41,091 bases of DNA from Lachnospiraceae bacterium. GTDB taxonomy: Bacteria > Bacillota > Clostridia > Lachnospirales > Lachnospiraceae. Made by a program: the position numbers and the translations under genes. The stretch covers positions 1 to 41,091 of the forward strand of contig CAAEAB010000166.1 of NCBI GenBank assembly GCA_900753685.1, read 5' to 3'. Shown in pieces: positions 25,249 to 32,731 of this stretch. How positions within the stretch are numbered: position 1 is the stretch's first letter; each line of letters starts with the position of its first letter. The notes below the pieces were generated by a model that ran no database searches, was not told the origin of the DNA, and worked only from the letters and a program-made list of their open reading frames with translations.

Positions 25249-25641
25249 ATGAAGATTGCAGTAACTTATGATAATGGTCAGGTGTTTCAGCATTTCGGCC
25301 ATACGGAACAGTTTAAAATTTATGAAGTGACGGACGGGCAGATAGTGTCTGCAGAAGTTATAGGGACCAACGGACAAGGACATGGCGCTCTGGGTGGATT
25401 CCTTGCAGAGCAGGGCGTGGACGTGCTGATTTGCGGAGGTATCGGCGGAGGTGCGAGAAATGCGCTTGCGGCGGCGGGTATTCAGCTGTTCGGCGGAGCC
25501 TGTGGAGATGCGGATGCTCAGGTGGCTTCTTTCCTGACAGGAAATTTGAATTATGATCCGGATGTGATGTGCAGTCATCACGGAGAGGGGCATGGCCATC
25601 ATGGCGAAGGACATGGCTGTGGAAACCACAGTTGCCACTGA
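25249..25641 (+). CDS. NifX/NafY-like (dinitrogenase FeMo-cofactor family) protein with His-rich tail
   Basis: ATG 25249 is chosen because AAAGGAAG lies 8 bases upstream; ATG 25243 is possible. The ~130-residue protein has the small alpha/beta NifX/NafY domain (KIAVTYDNGQVFQHFGHTEQFKIYEV; DVLICGGIGGGARNALAAAGI; then a Gly/Asp turn). Its tail is a cluster of His, Gly and Cys (two HHGEGHG units, then CGNHSCH). Family members bind Fe-S or Fe-Mo clusters, but most in non-diazotrophic anaerobes have unknown roles; the tail suggests metal (Ni, Zn, Fe) binding. No nif genes are present. A bidirectional terminator follows. Confidence 0.88.
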   Translation: MKIAVTYDNGQVFQHFGHTEQFKIYEVTDGQIVSAEVIGTNGQGHGALGGFLAEQGVDVLICGGIGGGARNALAAAGIQLFGGACGDADAQVASFLTGNLNYDPDVMCSHHGEGHGHHGEGHGCGNHSCH

Positions 25642-25657
25642 TATTATGTAAAAAAAT

Positions 25658-25703
25658 AAAGAGGTTATTCTAAAATCTGCGGATTCTGGAATAGCCTCTT
25701 TTT
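25658..25703. terminator. Bidirectional terminator between NifX-like and radical SAM genes
   Basis: AAAGAGGTTATTC pairs with GAATAGCCTCTTT (one G:U) around an 18-base loop, with A/T runs on both sides, serving the two convergent genes. Confidence 0.85.
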
Positions 25704-25714
25704 CATGGTCTGAA

Positions 25715-26587
25715 CTATAATTGGCGGAAAGTATCCGGACGGAAGGCCCGACTTTTTACAGCCTGTTCGATTTGTGCAAGGAGCATCGGGATATCTTTAT
25801 TAAAGGTGCCGGCCAACGGGATATAGTTGGAAGCGTGGTTTGCGCGGAATACGGTGCCTTCGCTGTCAATGTTCTGAAGGAAGAGGGTCATTTCCTTGAA
25901 AATGGCGTCTGGTCCTTCCAGAGGATGGAATTCACCGGCCTTCCACTGTGCATGGAGGGGAGTGCCCGGCTCAATGAGCAGGGTTAAAAGGCTGGCATAT
26001 TCCGGCTTAATAGCGGAAATGACCTTGGCTGACTCCACGGCATGCTCTTCCAAATTTTCGATGCCGCCGAGACCTGAGATTAACGTAATCGAAGATTTTA
26101 AACCGGCAGCCTTTAATTTCTGACCGGCGGGGATAATCTCTGCCTGGGTGGCATTTTTCTTAACGGCTTTTAATACTTTATCTGAGCCGGATTCAGCGCC
26201 CATATAGACCATATCCAGGCCGGCTTGGCGCAATGCTTCTAATTCTTCCGGTGTTTTTGCAAGGACGTCCTTTGGAGCGCCGTAAGCAGTAATACGGTTG
26301 ACCGTTGGAAGAATCTCGTGTATTTTGTCAATAATATAAAGCAAATCTCTTGTTTTTACAATTAAAGCGTCGCCGTCGGCAAGGAAGACGCGCTCAATAT
26401 CAAACATGTAATATTTCTTTGCCATAATCATATCTTCAACAACTTCATCCAGATCACGGATGCGGAATTTTTTATCTTTATACATATTACAGAAAGTACA
26501 TTCATTCCGGGCGCATCCAATGGTGAGCTGAAGAATCAGACTCCGGGCTTCGCTTGGAGGACGGTAAACAATTCCCTCATATCTCAT
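25715..26587 (-). CDS. Radical SAM protein with CX4CX2C cluster motif
   Basis: A 290-residue radical SAM enzyme. The cluster-binding cysteines are Cys25, Cys30 and Cys33 in GCARNECTFCNMY, a CX4CX2C spacing instead of the common CX3CX2C; similar GC-x4-CTFC motifs are known in a subgroup of COG1032-like proteins. It also has the GxESGSD segment (MGAESGSDKVLKAV) and a beta-barrel order typical of the superfamily. There is no C-terminal SPASM-like cysteine set. The substrate is unknown. AAAGGAGTTCTATT precedes the start. It is divergent from another radical SAM gene, with a shared upstream region of about 150 bp. Confidence 0.88.
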   Translation of the reverse strand: MRYEGIVYRPPSEARSLILQLTIGCARNECTFCNMYKDKKFRIRDLDEVVEDMIMAKKYYMFDIERVFLADGDALIVKTRDLLYIIDKIHEILPTVNRITAYGAPKDVLAKTPEELEALRQAGLDMVYMGAESGSDKVLKAVKKNATQAEIIPAGQKLKAAGLKSSITLISGLGGIENLEEHAVESAKVISAIKPEYASLLTLLIEPGTPLHAQWKAGEFHPLEGPDAIFKEMTLFLQNIDSEGTVFRANHASNYIPLAGTFNKDIPMLLAQIEQAVKSRAFRPDTFRQL

Positions 26588-26629
26588 AATAATAGAACTC
26601 CTTTCCGAACCATTTTAAGCAAATAGTTC

Positions 26630-26639
26630 GCATGCAAAT
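26630..26639 (-). promoter_or_regulatory. ATTTGCATGC half-site downstream of the radical SAM promoter
   Basis: On the - strand ATTTGCATGC matches exactly the inner part of one arm of the crotonase operator, and sits at a similar distance (about 16-25 bp) after the -10 box. It may be a second binding site for the same MarR regulator. Chance similarity is possible. Confidence 0.35.
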
Positions 26640-26654
26640 GATTTTTTGCGTATT

Positions 26655-26663
26655 AGTATAACA
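26655..26663 (-). promoter_or_regulatory. Extended -10 promoter of the - strand radical SAM gene
   Basis: TGTTATACT on the - strand is an extended -10 element about 70 bp before the start codon. Confidence 0.55.
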
Positions 26664-26676
26664 TACTTTCCCCAAT

Positions 26677-26706
26677 TTGGCTATTGACTATTTAAAAGAT
26701 TATAGT
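26677..26706 (+). promoter_or_regulatory. Promoter of the seven-gene radical SAM-trmL operon
   Basis: TTGGCT (26677-26682) and TATAGT (26701-26706) are 18 bp apart, 35 bp before the first start codon. Confidence 0.6.
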
Positions 26707-26740
26707 AAGGTAATTAATAAAGGAATTTTTAGGTGAAATC

Positions 26741-28483
26741 ATGAAGGTACTTTTAACAGCAATCAATGCGAAATATATACATTCAAATCTGGCGGTCTAT
26801 AGTTTAAAAGCCAATTGCGGCGTCTATGAGTCTCAGGTAAAGCTGATGGAATATTCTATTAATCAGTATGCGGAGGAAATTTTCCAAAGCCTGTATCGGG
26901 AAAAGGCGGATGTTATTTGTTTTTCCTGCTATATATGGAATATAGACATCATTGGTCAGGTGGCCGGATGGCTTTCTCAGGTAGCCCCGGGAGTGCAAAT
27001 CTGGCTTGGCGGTCCGGAAGTCTCCTTTGACGTGGCCGACCGGCTGGACTCCTGGAATTTTGTTGACGGCATCATGTATGGCGAGGGCGAGGATACGTTT
27101 CGGGAGATGATGGCCTGCTGGAATGGTGAAAAAAATCTCGAAGATGTATTGGGAATTGGTCATCGACAGCCAGATGGAAAAGTACATGTCCATTTTCCGA
27201 GAGATTTTGTCAACATGAGTCAATTGAATTTTGTCTATAAGCGTCCGGAGAATCTTAAGAATAAAATCATCTATTATGAGACAAGCCGGGGCTGTCCGTT
27301 CCAATGCAGCTATTGTCTTTCCTCGGTGGAGAAGAAAGTGCGTTTTCGGGATTTAGAACTGGTAAAGCGGGAATTGCAGCAGTTTATCGACTGGGAGATT
27401 CCTCAGGTGAAGTTTGTGGACAGGACCTTTAATTGCCGGCGGGAACATTCTATGGAGATTATGAGGTTCATCAAGGCTCACGATAAGGGGAAGACGAATT
27501 TTCATTTTGAGATTACGGCGGATCTATTGACAGAGGAGGAGCTGGATTTTATGGCCGGGCTTCGGCCGGGGCTGATCCAATTGGAGATCGGCGTTCAGTC
27601 GACCAATCCGGAGACCATTAAGGAAATACGTCGGAAGGTATCCTTTGAAAGACTGAAGGAAATTGTGCAGAGAATTCATGCAGGAAAGAATATCCATCAG
27701 CATCTGGACTTGATCGCGGGGCTGCCATTTGAAGGTCTGGAGCGGTTTAAACAGTCCTTTAACGACGTCTATGGGCTGAAGCCGGAGCAGTTTCAGCTGG
27801 GGTTTTTAAAGGTGCTGAAAGGGTCCTATATGCGGGAGAAGGCGGCGGATTATGACTTGATTTATCAGCCGGAGCCGCCCTACGAGGTGCTCTCGACTCG
27901 ATGGCTTTCCTATGATGATATCCTTGTTTTAAAAGGTGTGGAAGAAATGGTGGAGGTTTATTATAATAGCCGTCAGTTTGAAAACAGTCTGGATTGGCTG
28001 GAGGGGTATTTTCCGTCGGCCTTCGCTATGTACGAGACACTGGCCGGATACTATGAGGCAAAGGGGCTGAATGGCATCAGTCATTCCCGTATGACAAGGT
28101 ATGAAATTTTGCTGGATTTCGTGAAGGAAATTTTAAATATAGAAGAAACTCGTGTTTTTACACAGATTCTGACCTATGATTTATACTTAAGAGAGAATGT
28201 GAAAAGCCGCCCGGCCTGGGCTGCCAGCCAGGAGCCGTTTAAGGCCGCATATGTGGAATTTTTCAAAAATGAAGAGAACCGGGAGAAATATTTTTCCGGC
28301 TACGAAGGGTATACGACGAAGCAGATTCAGCGGATGACCCATATTGAGCATTTTACAGAGGATATCCGGGCGACGGCAGCCGATGAAGAGAGAGGGGGCG
28401 GCGATGTATTTATCTGGTTTGATTATCTGAACAGGGATCCATTAACCTATAAGAGCCGCACCGTTGAGGTGAAATTATGGTAA
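26741..28483 (+). CDS. B12-binding-domain radical SAM protein (DUF4080-type C-terminus)
   Basis: A 580-residue protein. Residues 1-~140 are a cobalamin-binding Rossmann domain (LWLGGPEVSFD-like loop at 88-97, but without the full DxHxxG motif, so cobalamin may be held base-on or weakly). The radical SAM core begins with ETSRGCPFQCSYC (Cys185, Cys189, Cys192). The last ~200 residues match the DUF4080-type tail of this COG1032 group. Such enzymes often do methyl transfer or ring chemistry; the substrate is unknown. It is the first gene of an operon that also holds an exonuclease, an AIR-synthase-like protein, an Lrp regulator and an aminotransferase. Confidence 0.85.
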   Translation: MKVLLTAINAKYIHSNLAVYSLKANCGVYESQVKLMEYSINQYAEEIFQSLYREKADVICFSCYIWNIDIIGQVAGWLSQVAPGVQIWLGGPEVSFDVADRLDSWNFVDGIMYGEGEDTFREMMACWNGEKNLEDVLGIGHRQPDGKVHVHFPRDFVNMSQLNFVYKRPENLKNKIIYYETSRGCPFQCSYCLSSVEKKVRFRDLELVKRELQQFIDWEIPQVKFVDRTFNCRREHSMEIMRFIKAHDKGKTNFHFEITADLLTEEELDFMAGLRPGLIQLEIGVQSTNPETIKEIRRKVSFERLKEIVQRIHAGKNIHQHLDLIAGLPFEGLERFKQSFNDVYGLKPEQFQLGFLKVLKGSYMREKAADYDLIYQPEPPYEVLSTRWLSYDDILVLKGVEEMVEVYYNSRQFENSLDWLEGYFPSAFAMYETLAGYYEAKGLNGISHSRMTRYEILLDFVKEILNIEETRVFTQILTYDLYLRENVKSRPAWAASQEPFKAAYVEFFKNEENREKYFSGYEGYTTKQIQRMTHIEHFTEDIRATAADEERGGGDVFIWFDYLNRDPLTYKSRTVEVKLW

Positions 28484-29232
28484 ATTCTTATGTATGTTTT
28501 GATTTGGAGACGACAGGACTTTCGCCGGAAAAGGATGAGATTATCGAAATCGGCGCGGTCAGGGTGGAAGAAGGGAAGGTCATTGACCGATTTTCACGGT
28601 TTGTAAAGCCGGATCATCCCATTTCGTCGATGGTCACTTCATTGACAGGCATCAGTAATGAAATGGTGGCTGATGCAGGGCCGACAGATCGGACAATTTA
28701 CGATTTTCTTTATTTTTGCGGGGAGCTTCCGGTGGTTGGCCATAATCTGATGTTTGATTACCGGTTTACATACCGCTATGCAAAAAAATATTATATGGAT
28801 TTTCAGAAGAAAGGGCTGGATACTTTAAAGATTGCTCGGAAGGTTTTGCCGGACTTGCCGTCAAAGAGTCTGGAAAATTTGTGCAGTCATTACGGTATTG
28901 TGAACACTTCGGCCCACCGGGCTTATCACGACGCACTGGCGACGGCAAAGCTGTATCAGACGCTGAAACATTATTTTGGGGCTTCGGAAGAGAAGCTGTT
29001 TACGGCGGCGCCGCTGGTGTGGAAGCAGAAAAAAATCCAGCCGGCAACAAATCGGCAAAAGGAATACTTGAAGGAATTGGCAAAATATCATAGAATAGAG
29101 GTTAATACAGATTTGGAAAGCCTGACCCGGAGCGAAGCGTCACGGCTGATTGATAAGATTCTTTTTCAGCACGGACGTATGATGCGTCAGGACGGGCCAT
29201 GGACAGTAAAAAAAGGAGTGAATAGAAGATGA
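28477..29232 (+). CDS. DEDDh 3'-5' exonuclease (DnaQ/PolC-exonuclease type)
   Basis: A 251-residue protein with the DEDDh exonuclease residues: FDLETTGL (Asp9, Glu11), VGHNLMFDYRF (Asp94) and HRAYHDALATA (His147, Asp152). The remaining ~80 residues, with a small basic region, resemble the C-terminal tail of stand-alone epsilon-like exonucleases in clostridia. It should remove nucleotides from DNA 3' ends in replication or repair. The ATG overlaps the previous stop by 7 bases and its own stop overlaps the next ATG by 4 (ATGA), so translation is coupled. Confidence 0.9.
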   Translation: MVNSYVCFDLETTGLSPEKDEIIEIGAVRVEEGKVIDRFSRFVKPDHPISSMVTSLTGISNEMVADAGPTDRTIYDFLYFCGELPVVGHNLMFDYRFTYRYAKKYYMDFQKKGLDTLKIARKVLPDLPSKSLENLCSHYGIVNTSAHRAYHDALATAKLYQTLKHYFGASEEKLFTAAPLVWKQKKIQPATNRQKEYLKELAKYHRIEVNTDLESLTRSEASRLIDKILFQHGRMMRQDGPWTVKKGVNRR

Positions 29233-29321
29233 ACCGTAAAACAAGGACTATCGTTTCCAGAATCATTGTTATATTGTTAGTCATAGCGATGGTGGCTGGA
29301 ATTTTGGTTTCATTTATATAA
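29229..29321 (+). CDS. 30-residue single-span membrane peptide
   Basis: A short frame beginning with ATGA overlap of the exonuclease stop, with AAAAAAGGAG ten bases upstream. The product has a basic start (MNRKTRT, three Arg/Lys) followed by ~20 hydrophobic residues (VIALLV-like, Ile/Val/Leu), so it should insert in the membrane with the N-terminus inside. The next gene begins 15 bp later. Coupled start, ribosome site and coherent hydrophobic composition support a real gene. It could be a small regulator or anchor; I recognise no family with certainty. Confidence 0.65.
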   Translation: MNRKTRTIVSRIIVILLVIAMVAGILVSFI

Positions 29322-29336
29322 TAAGGAGCTTTTAAC

Positions 29337-30323
29337 ATGAAAATTGGAAAAGTACCGGAGAATGTTTTAAAACGCTCGGTATTTAAACAAATAAAATTAA
29401 AAAGAGACGAAGTTCTAATTCACCCGGGAGTCGGTGAAGACTGTTCCGTATTGGAGCTTCAACCGGGAGAGGTATTTGTCCTTTCCACGGACCCGATTAC
29501 AGGGGCCGCTTCGGACATCGGCACGCTGGCAGTCCATGTGACGGCCAATGATCTGGCTTCGGCCGGGGCCGAACCGGTGGGGATACTTTTGTCCATACTT
29601 TTGCCGCAAGACGCCGAGGAGGCTGATTTGAAATCTTTGATGAAGGAGATCGAGTCAGCCTGTGAATCGTTAAATATAGAAATTATCGGAGGCCATACCG
29701 AAGTGACGCCGGTGGTAAATGAGCCGGTGGTTACGGTGACAGGGGTAGGAAAGGTGAAAAAGGATGCGGTTATTTTCACCAAAGGCGCCCGGCCGGGTCA
29801 GGATATTGTTGTGACCAAATGGGTTGGCCTGGAAGGCACGTCCATCATTGCCTCTGCGAAGGAAGAGGCGCTTCGGGCCCATTACAGCCAGAATTTCGTG
29901 GACCGGGCCAAGGGCTTTATTCAATATATTTCCGTAGTAAAGGAAGCGATACTTGCCAGAGATTTCGGTGTTTCGGCCATGCACGATATTACCGAAGGCG
30001 GCGTTTTCGGCGCCCTTTGGGAAGTGGCGGCCGCGGGCAATGTGGGCCTTTCCGTAGATTTAAAAAAAGTTCCGCTGAAGCAGGAGACGGTGGAAATCTG
30101 CGAGTTTTTTGATTTGAATCCTTATCAACTGATTTCCAGCGGGTCGATGCTCATTGCCTGTGACAAGGGACATGATCTGGTGGAGCTATTAAAAAAAGAA
30201 GGTATCCATAGCGCGGTGATTGGTAAATTTACAGATAACAATGACAAGGTCATTATTTATGACGAGGGGGAAACCCGTTATCTGGAACCGCCAAAAACGG
30301 ATGAGCTTTATAATATTATGTAG
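29337..30323 (+). CDS. AIR synthase family protein (HypE-like)
   Basis: A 328-residue protein with the AIR-synthase/HypE/ThiL fold. It has GVGEDCSVLEL (~30) and the ATP/Mg-binding STDPITGAASDIGTLAVHVTANDLASAGAEPVG (~50-80), IIGGHTEVT, and HDITEGGVFGALWEVA. It lacks the SelD active-site Cys/Sec motif and the C-terminal Cys of HypE (ends ELYNIM), so it is neither a classical SelD nor HypE. Family members activate an amide or carboxyl group with ATP. The true reaction is unknown. AAGGAGCTTTTAAC precedes the start. It sits in an operon with radical SAM and aminotransferase genes. Confidence 0.85.
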   Translation: MKIGKVPENVLKRSVFKQIKLKRDEVLIHPGVGEDCSVLELQPGEVFVLSTDPITGAASDIGTLAVHVTANDLASAGAEPVGILLSILLPQDAEEADLKSLMKEIESACESLNIEIIGGHTEVTPVVNEPVVTVTGVGKVKKDAVIFTKGARPGQDIVVTKWVGLEGTSIIASAKEEALRAHYSQNFVDRAKGFIQYISVVKEAILARDFGVSAMHDITEGGVFGALWEVAAAGNVGLSVDLKKVPLKQETVEICEFFDLNPYQLISSGSMLIACDKGHDLVELLKKEGIHSAVIGKFTDNNDKVIIYDEGETRYLEPPKTDELYNIM

Positions 30324-30346
30324 ATTTTCTTGGAGGATTGGTAGAA

Positions 30347-30838
30347 ATGAGTGAATTAAAAGAAAAAATTTTAGCGATTATGGAGAAGAACAGTAAGGTC
30401 GGCGTGGCGGATTTAGCCGTTCTTCTTGGCGATACGGAGGAAAATGTATCCAGAGCGATTTATGAAATGGAGCAGGATAAGATCATTTGTGGCTATCATA
30501 CCCTGATCAATTGGAATAAAGTGAATAACGAGAAGGTTATCGCCATGATTGAAGTTCGGGTGACACCGCAGCGGGGGCAGGGGTTTGACAGGATCGCAGA
30601 GCGGATTTACAATTTCAGCGAGGTGAATTCGGTATATTTGATTTCCGGAGGCTTTGATTTAATGGTTATGCTGGAGGGAAAAACGCTCCAGGAGGTGGCC
30701 ATGTTTGTTTCGGATAAGCTGTCGCCGCTGGATTCGGTGCTTAGTACAGCGACCCATTTTGTACTGAAAAAATACAAAGACCATGGGACAATTTTTGTTT
30801 CCCAGAGTCCTCGTGAAAGGATGTTGATTACACCGTGA
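30347..30838 (+). CDS. Lrp/AsnC family transcriptional regulator
   Basis: ATG 30347 is preferred (GGAGG 10 bases upstream) over a TTG at 30338. The 163-residue product has an N-terminal winged helix (LKEKILAIMEKNSKVGVADLAVLLGDTEENVSRAIYEMEQDKII) and a C-terminal RAM/AsnC ligand-binding domain (VIAMIEVRVTPQRGQGFDRIAERIYNF; SGGFDLMVMLEG). Lrp-type proteins sense amino acids and assemble as octamers. It overlaps by 4 bases (GTGA) the next gene, an aminotransferase, which it may control; this pairing is common in clostridia. Confidence 0.9.
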   Translation: MSELKEKILAIMEKNSKVGVADLAVLLGDTEENVSRAIYEMEQDKIICGYHTLINWNKVNNEKVIAMIEVRVTPQRGQGFDRIAERIYNFSEVNSVYLISGGFDLMVMLEGKTLQEVAMFVSDKLSPLDSVLSTATHFVLKKYKDHGTIFVSQSPRERMLITP

Positions 30839-32019
30839 AAAATATGTTAGCAGAACGTACCGTGGGGATTAAACCTTCCGGTATACGGAAATTTTTTGAC
30901 CTGGTGTCCGAGATGGACGACCCGGAGGTGATTTCTCTTGGCGTGGGCGAACCGGATTTTGATACGCCATGGCATATCCGGGAAGAAGGCATTTATTCGC
31001 TGGAACGGGGACGGACCTTTTATACGTCCAATTCCGGTTTAAAGGATTTAAGAATTGAAATCAGCAATTATTTAAAACGAATGTATCAGGTAGAATACAA
31101 TCCGGATACAGAAATTATGGTCACTGTCGGAGGTTCGGAAGCTATCGATATCGGACTGCGGGCTGTGTTAAATCCGGGAGATGAAGTGATTATCCCTCAG
31201 CCGAGCTATGTGTCCTATGAGCCGTGTACGATTCTGGCCGGAGGAAAACCGGTGATTCTCAATCTTCAGGAGAAAAATGAATTTCGTCTGACGAAGGAAG
31301 AGCTTATGGCGGCCATTACACCGAAAACGAAGGTACTCATTCTTCCGTTTCCAAATAACCCGACGGGATCAGTGTTGAGAAAAGAGGATTTGGAGGATAT
31401 TGCCCAGGTCTGTATAGAGAAGGATATTCTCGTCATGTCCGATGAGATTTACAGCGAGTTGACCTATGGGGCAAAGCATGTGACCATCGCGTCCCTGCCG
31501 GGGATGAAGGAGCGGACTATCCTGATCAATGGCTTCTCAAAGGCTTTCGCCATGACTGGATGGCGTCTCGGTTATACCTGCGCTCCCCATGTAATCTTAG
31601 AACAGATGTTGAAAATCCATCAGTTTGCCATTATGTGCGCGCCGACTACAAGTCAGTATGCCGCGGTAGATGCCCTGAAAAACGGGGACAAGGACGTGGA
31701 GGAAATGCGTATTTCCTATAATCAGCGCCGCCGGTTTCTCGTCCATACTTTTCGTAAAATGGGATTGAAATGCTTTGAACCCTTCGGAGCCTTTTATATA
31801 TTCCCGAGTATTAAAGAGCTTGGGATGACATCGGATGAGTTTGCTATGACGCTGTTGAATCGGGAGAAGGTTGCCGTCGTTCCGGGAACAGCTTTCGGTG
31901 AGTGCGGCGAAGGCTTTTTGCGTATTTCTTATGCGTATTCGCTGGATGAATTAAAACATGCGACGGACCGTATCGCACGGTTTGTGGCGGAAATTCGTAA
32001 AGAAAAAGGACTGGTCTAA
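30835..32019 (+). CDS. Class I/II PLP-dependent aminotransferase (PatA-like)
   Basis: The GTG at 30835 overlaps the Lrp stop; ATG 30844 is possible. The 394-residue product carries the fold-type I markers: PNNPTG (Asn175), SDEIYSELTY (Asp203, Tyr206), and NGFSKAFAMTGWRLGY with the PLP lysine Lys236. It moves amino groups between an amino acid and a 2-oxo acid; the group includes aspartate/alanine/aromatic transaminases such as PatA, and the exact substrate is not visible. Length is normal. Coupling to the Lrp gene suggests amino acid control. trmL follows with no spacer. Confidence 0.9.
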   Translation: MKNMLAERTVGIKPSGIRKFFDLVSEMDDPEVISLGVGEPDFDTPWHIREEGIYSLERGRTFYTSNSGLKDLRIEISNYLKRMYQVEYNPDTEIMVTVGGSEAIDIGLRAVLNPGDEVIIPQPSYVSYEPCTILAGGKPVILNLQEKNEFRLTKEELMAAITPKTKVLILPFPNNPTGSVLRKEDLEDIAQVCIEKDILVMSDEIYSELTYGAKHVTIASLPGMKERTILINGFSKAFAMTGWRLGYTCAPHVILEQMLKIHQFAIMCAPTTSQYAAVDALKNGDKDVEEMRISYNQRRRFLVHTFRKMGLKCFEPFGAFYIFPSIKELGMTSDEFAMTLLNREKVAVVPGTAFGECGEGFLRISYAYSLDELKHATDRIARFVAEIRKEKGLV

Positions 32020-32523
32020 TTGCTGAATATTGTATTGTTAGAGCCGGAAATTCCGGCAAATACGGGGAATATCGGACGGACATGCGTGGCCACCGGCTCC
32101 AGACTGCATCTGATCGAGCCTCTCGGCTTTCAGATTAATGAAAAACAACTGCGTCGGGCCGGTATGGATTACTGGAAGGATCTGGATGTGACCGTTTATG
32201 ATAATTTTGCCGATTTTCTCGAAAGAAATCCCGAATGTCGGGGAAAGCTTTATATGGCGACGACAAAGGCGAAGCATGTTTACACCGACGTGGCCTTTGA
32301 GGAGGACGCTTATATTATGTTCGGCAAGGAAAGCGCCGGAATCCCGGAGGAGATTCTCGTTGAATATGAAGAGTTCTGTGTGCGTATACCGATGCTTGAA
32401 AATATCCGTTCCCTCAACTTATCAAACTCTGTGGCCATCGTGCTTTATGAGGCCCTCAGACAGCAGAGCTTTAAACAGATGCAGCTGCTCGGTGAGCTTC
32501 ATCGGCTTCACTGGAAAGAATAA
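32020..32523 (+). CDS. trmL: tRNA (cytidine/uridine-2'-O)-methyltransferase TrmL
   Basis: A TTG start at 32020 directly follows the aminotransferase stop; AAAAAGGA lies 10 bases before it. The 167-residue SPOUT enzyme has LEPEIPANTGNIGRTC (~7-22), MFGKESAGIPEEIL (~106) and the knot end RSLNLSNSVAIVLYEALRQQ (~133-152). TrmL methylates the 2'-O of the wobble base in tRNA-Leu using SAM and works as a dimer. It is the last gene of the operon and is followed by a structured repeat that should terminate transcription. Confidence 0.95.
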   Translation: MLNIVLLEPEIPANTGNIGRTCVATGSRLHLIEPLGFQINEKQLRRAGMDYWKDLDVTVYDNFADFLERNPECRGKLYMATTKAKHVYTDVAFEEDAYIMFGKESAGIPEEILVEYEEFCVRIPMLENIRSLNLSNSVAIVLYEALRQQSFKQMQLLGELHRLHWKE

Positions 32524-32540
32524 AGATTAAAAATGAAAAA

Positions 32541-32620
32541 CACCCGCCAAAGAAACCCTGTACAGCAGACGGACAATTGTCCGGCAGACGGAGCAGGGGG
32601 CATTTGGCGGGTGTTTTTTT
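32541..32620 (+). repeat. Structured repeat copy 1, also terminator after trmL
   Basis: Outer stem CACCCGCCAAA/TTTGGCGGGTG, then CCCTG/CAGGG, then an inner perfect palindrome CGGACAATTGTCCG, ending in a T tract. A second copy in the same direction lies at 34111-34191. The outer stem plus T run makes it a likely terminator for the trmL operon. Confidence 0.85.
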
Positions 32621-32636
32621 ACAAGAGTCAGAAACC

Positions 32637-32715
32637 TTGAAAACGTGATTTCTATGGATTGAAAAAACCTTGAAAACGTGATAATATTAGGAAATAAAAA
32701 GTTTGAAAACGTGAT
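32637..32715 (+). repeat. Three direct repeats with exact 33-bp period (iterons) before the ATPase gene
   Basis: TTGAAAACGTGAT occurs at 32637-32649, 32670-32682 and 32703-32715, each 33 bp apart. The first two are preceded by AACC, giving a 17-base core. A period of 33 bp is about three helical turns, so all copies face the same side of DNA. They sit just upstream of the ATPase start (32732) and look like operator or binding sites. Confidence 0.85.
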
Positions 32716-32731
32716 TCGGAAAGGAAGCAAA

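Noticed and set aside
29337..30323. SelD (selenophosphate synthetase)
   Set aside because: The fold is related but the N-terminal Cys/Sec active-site motif is absent.
32637..32715. CRISPR array
   Set aside because: Only three short repeats, spacers that are AT-rich and partly similar to each other, and no cas genes nearby.
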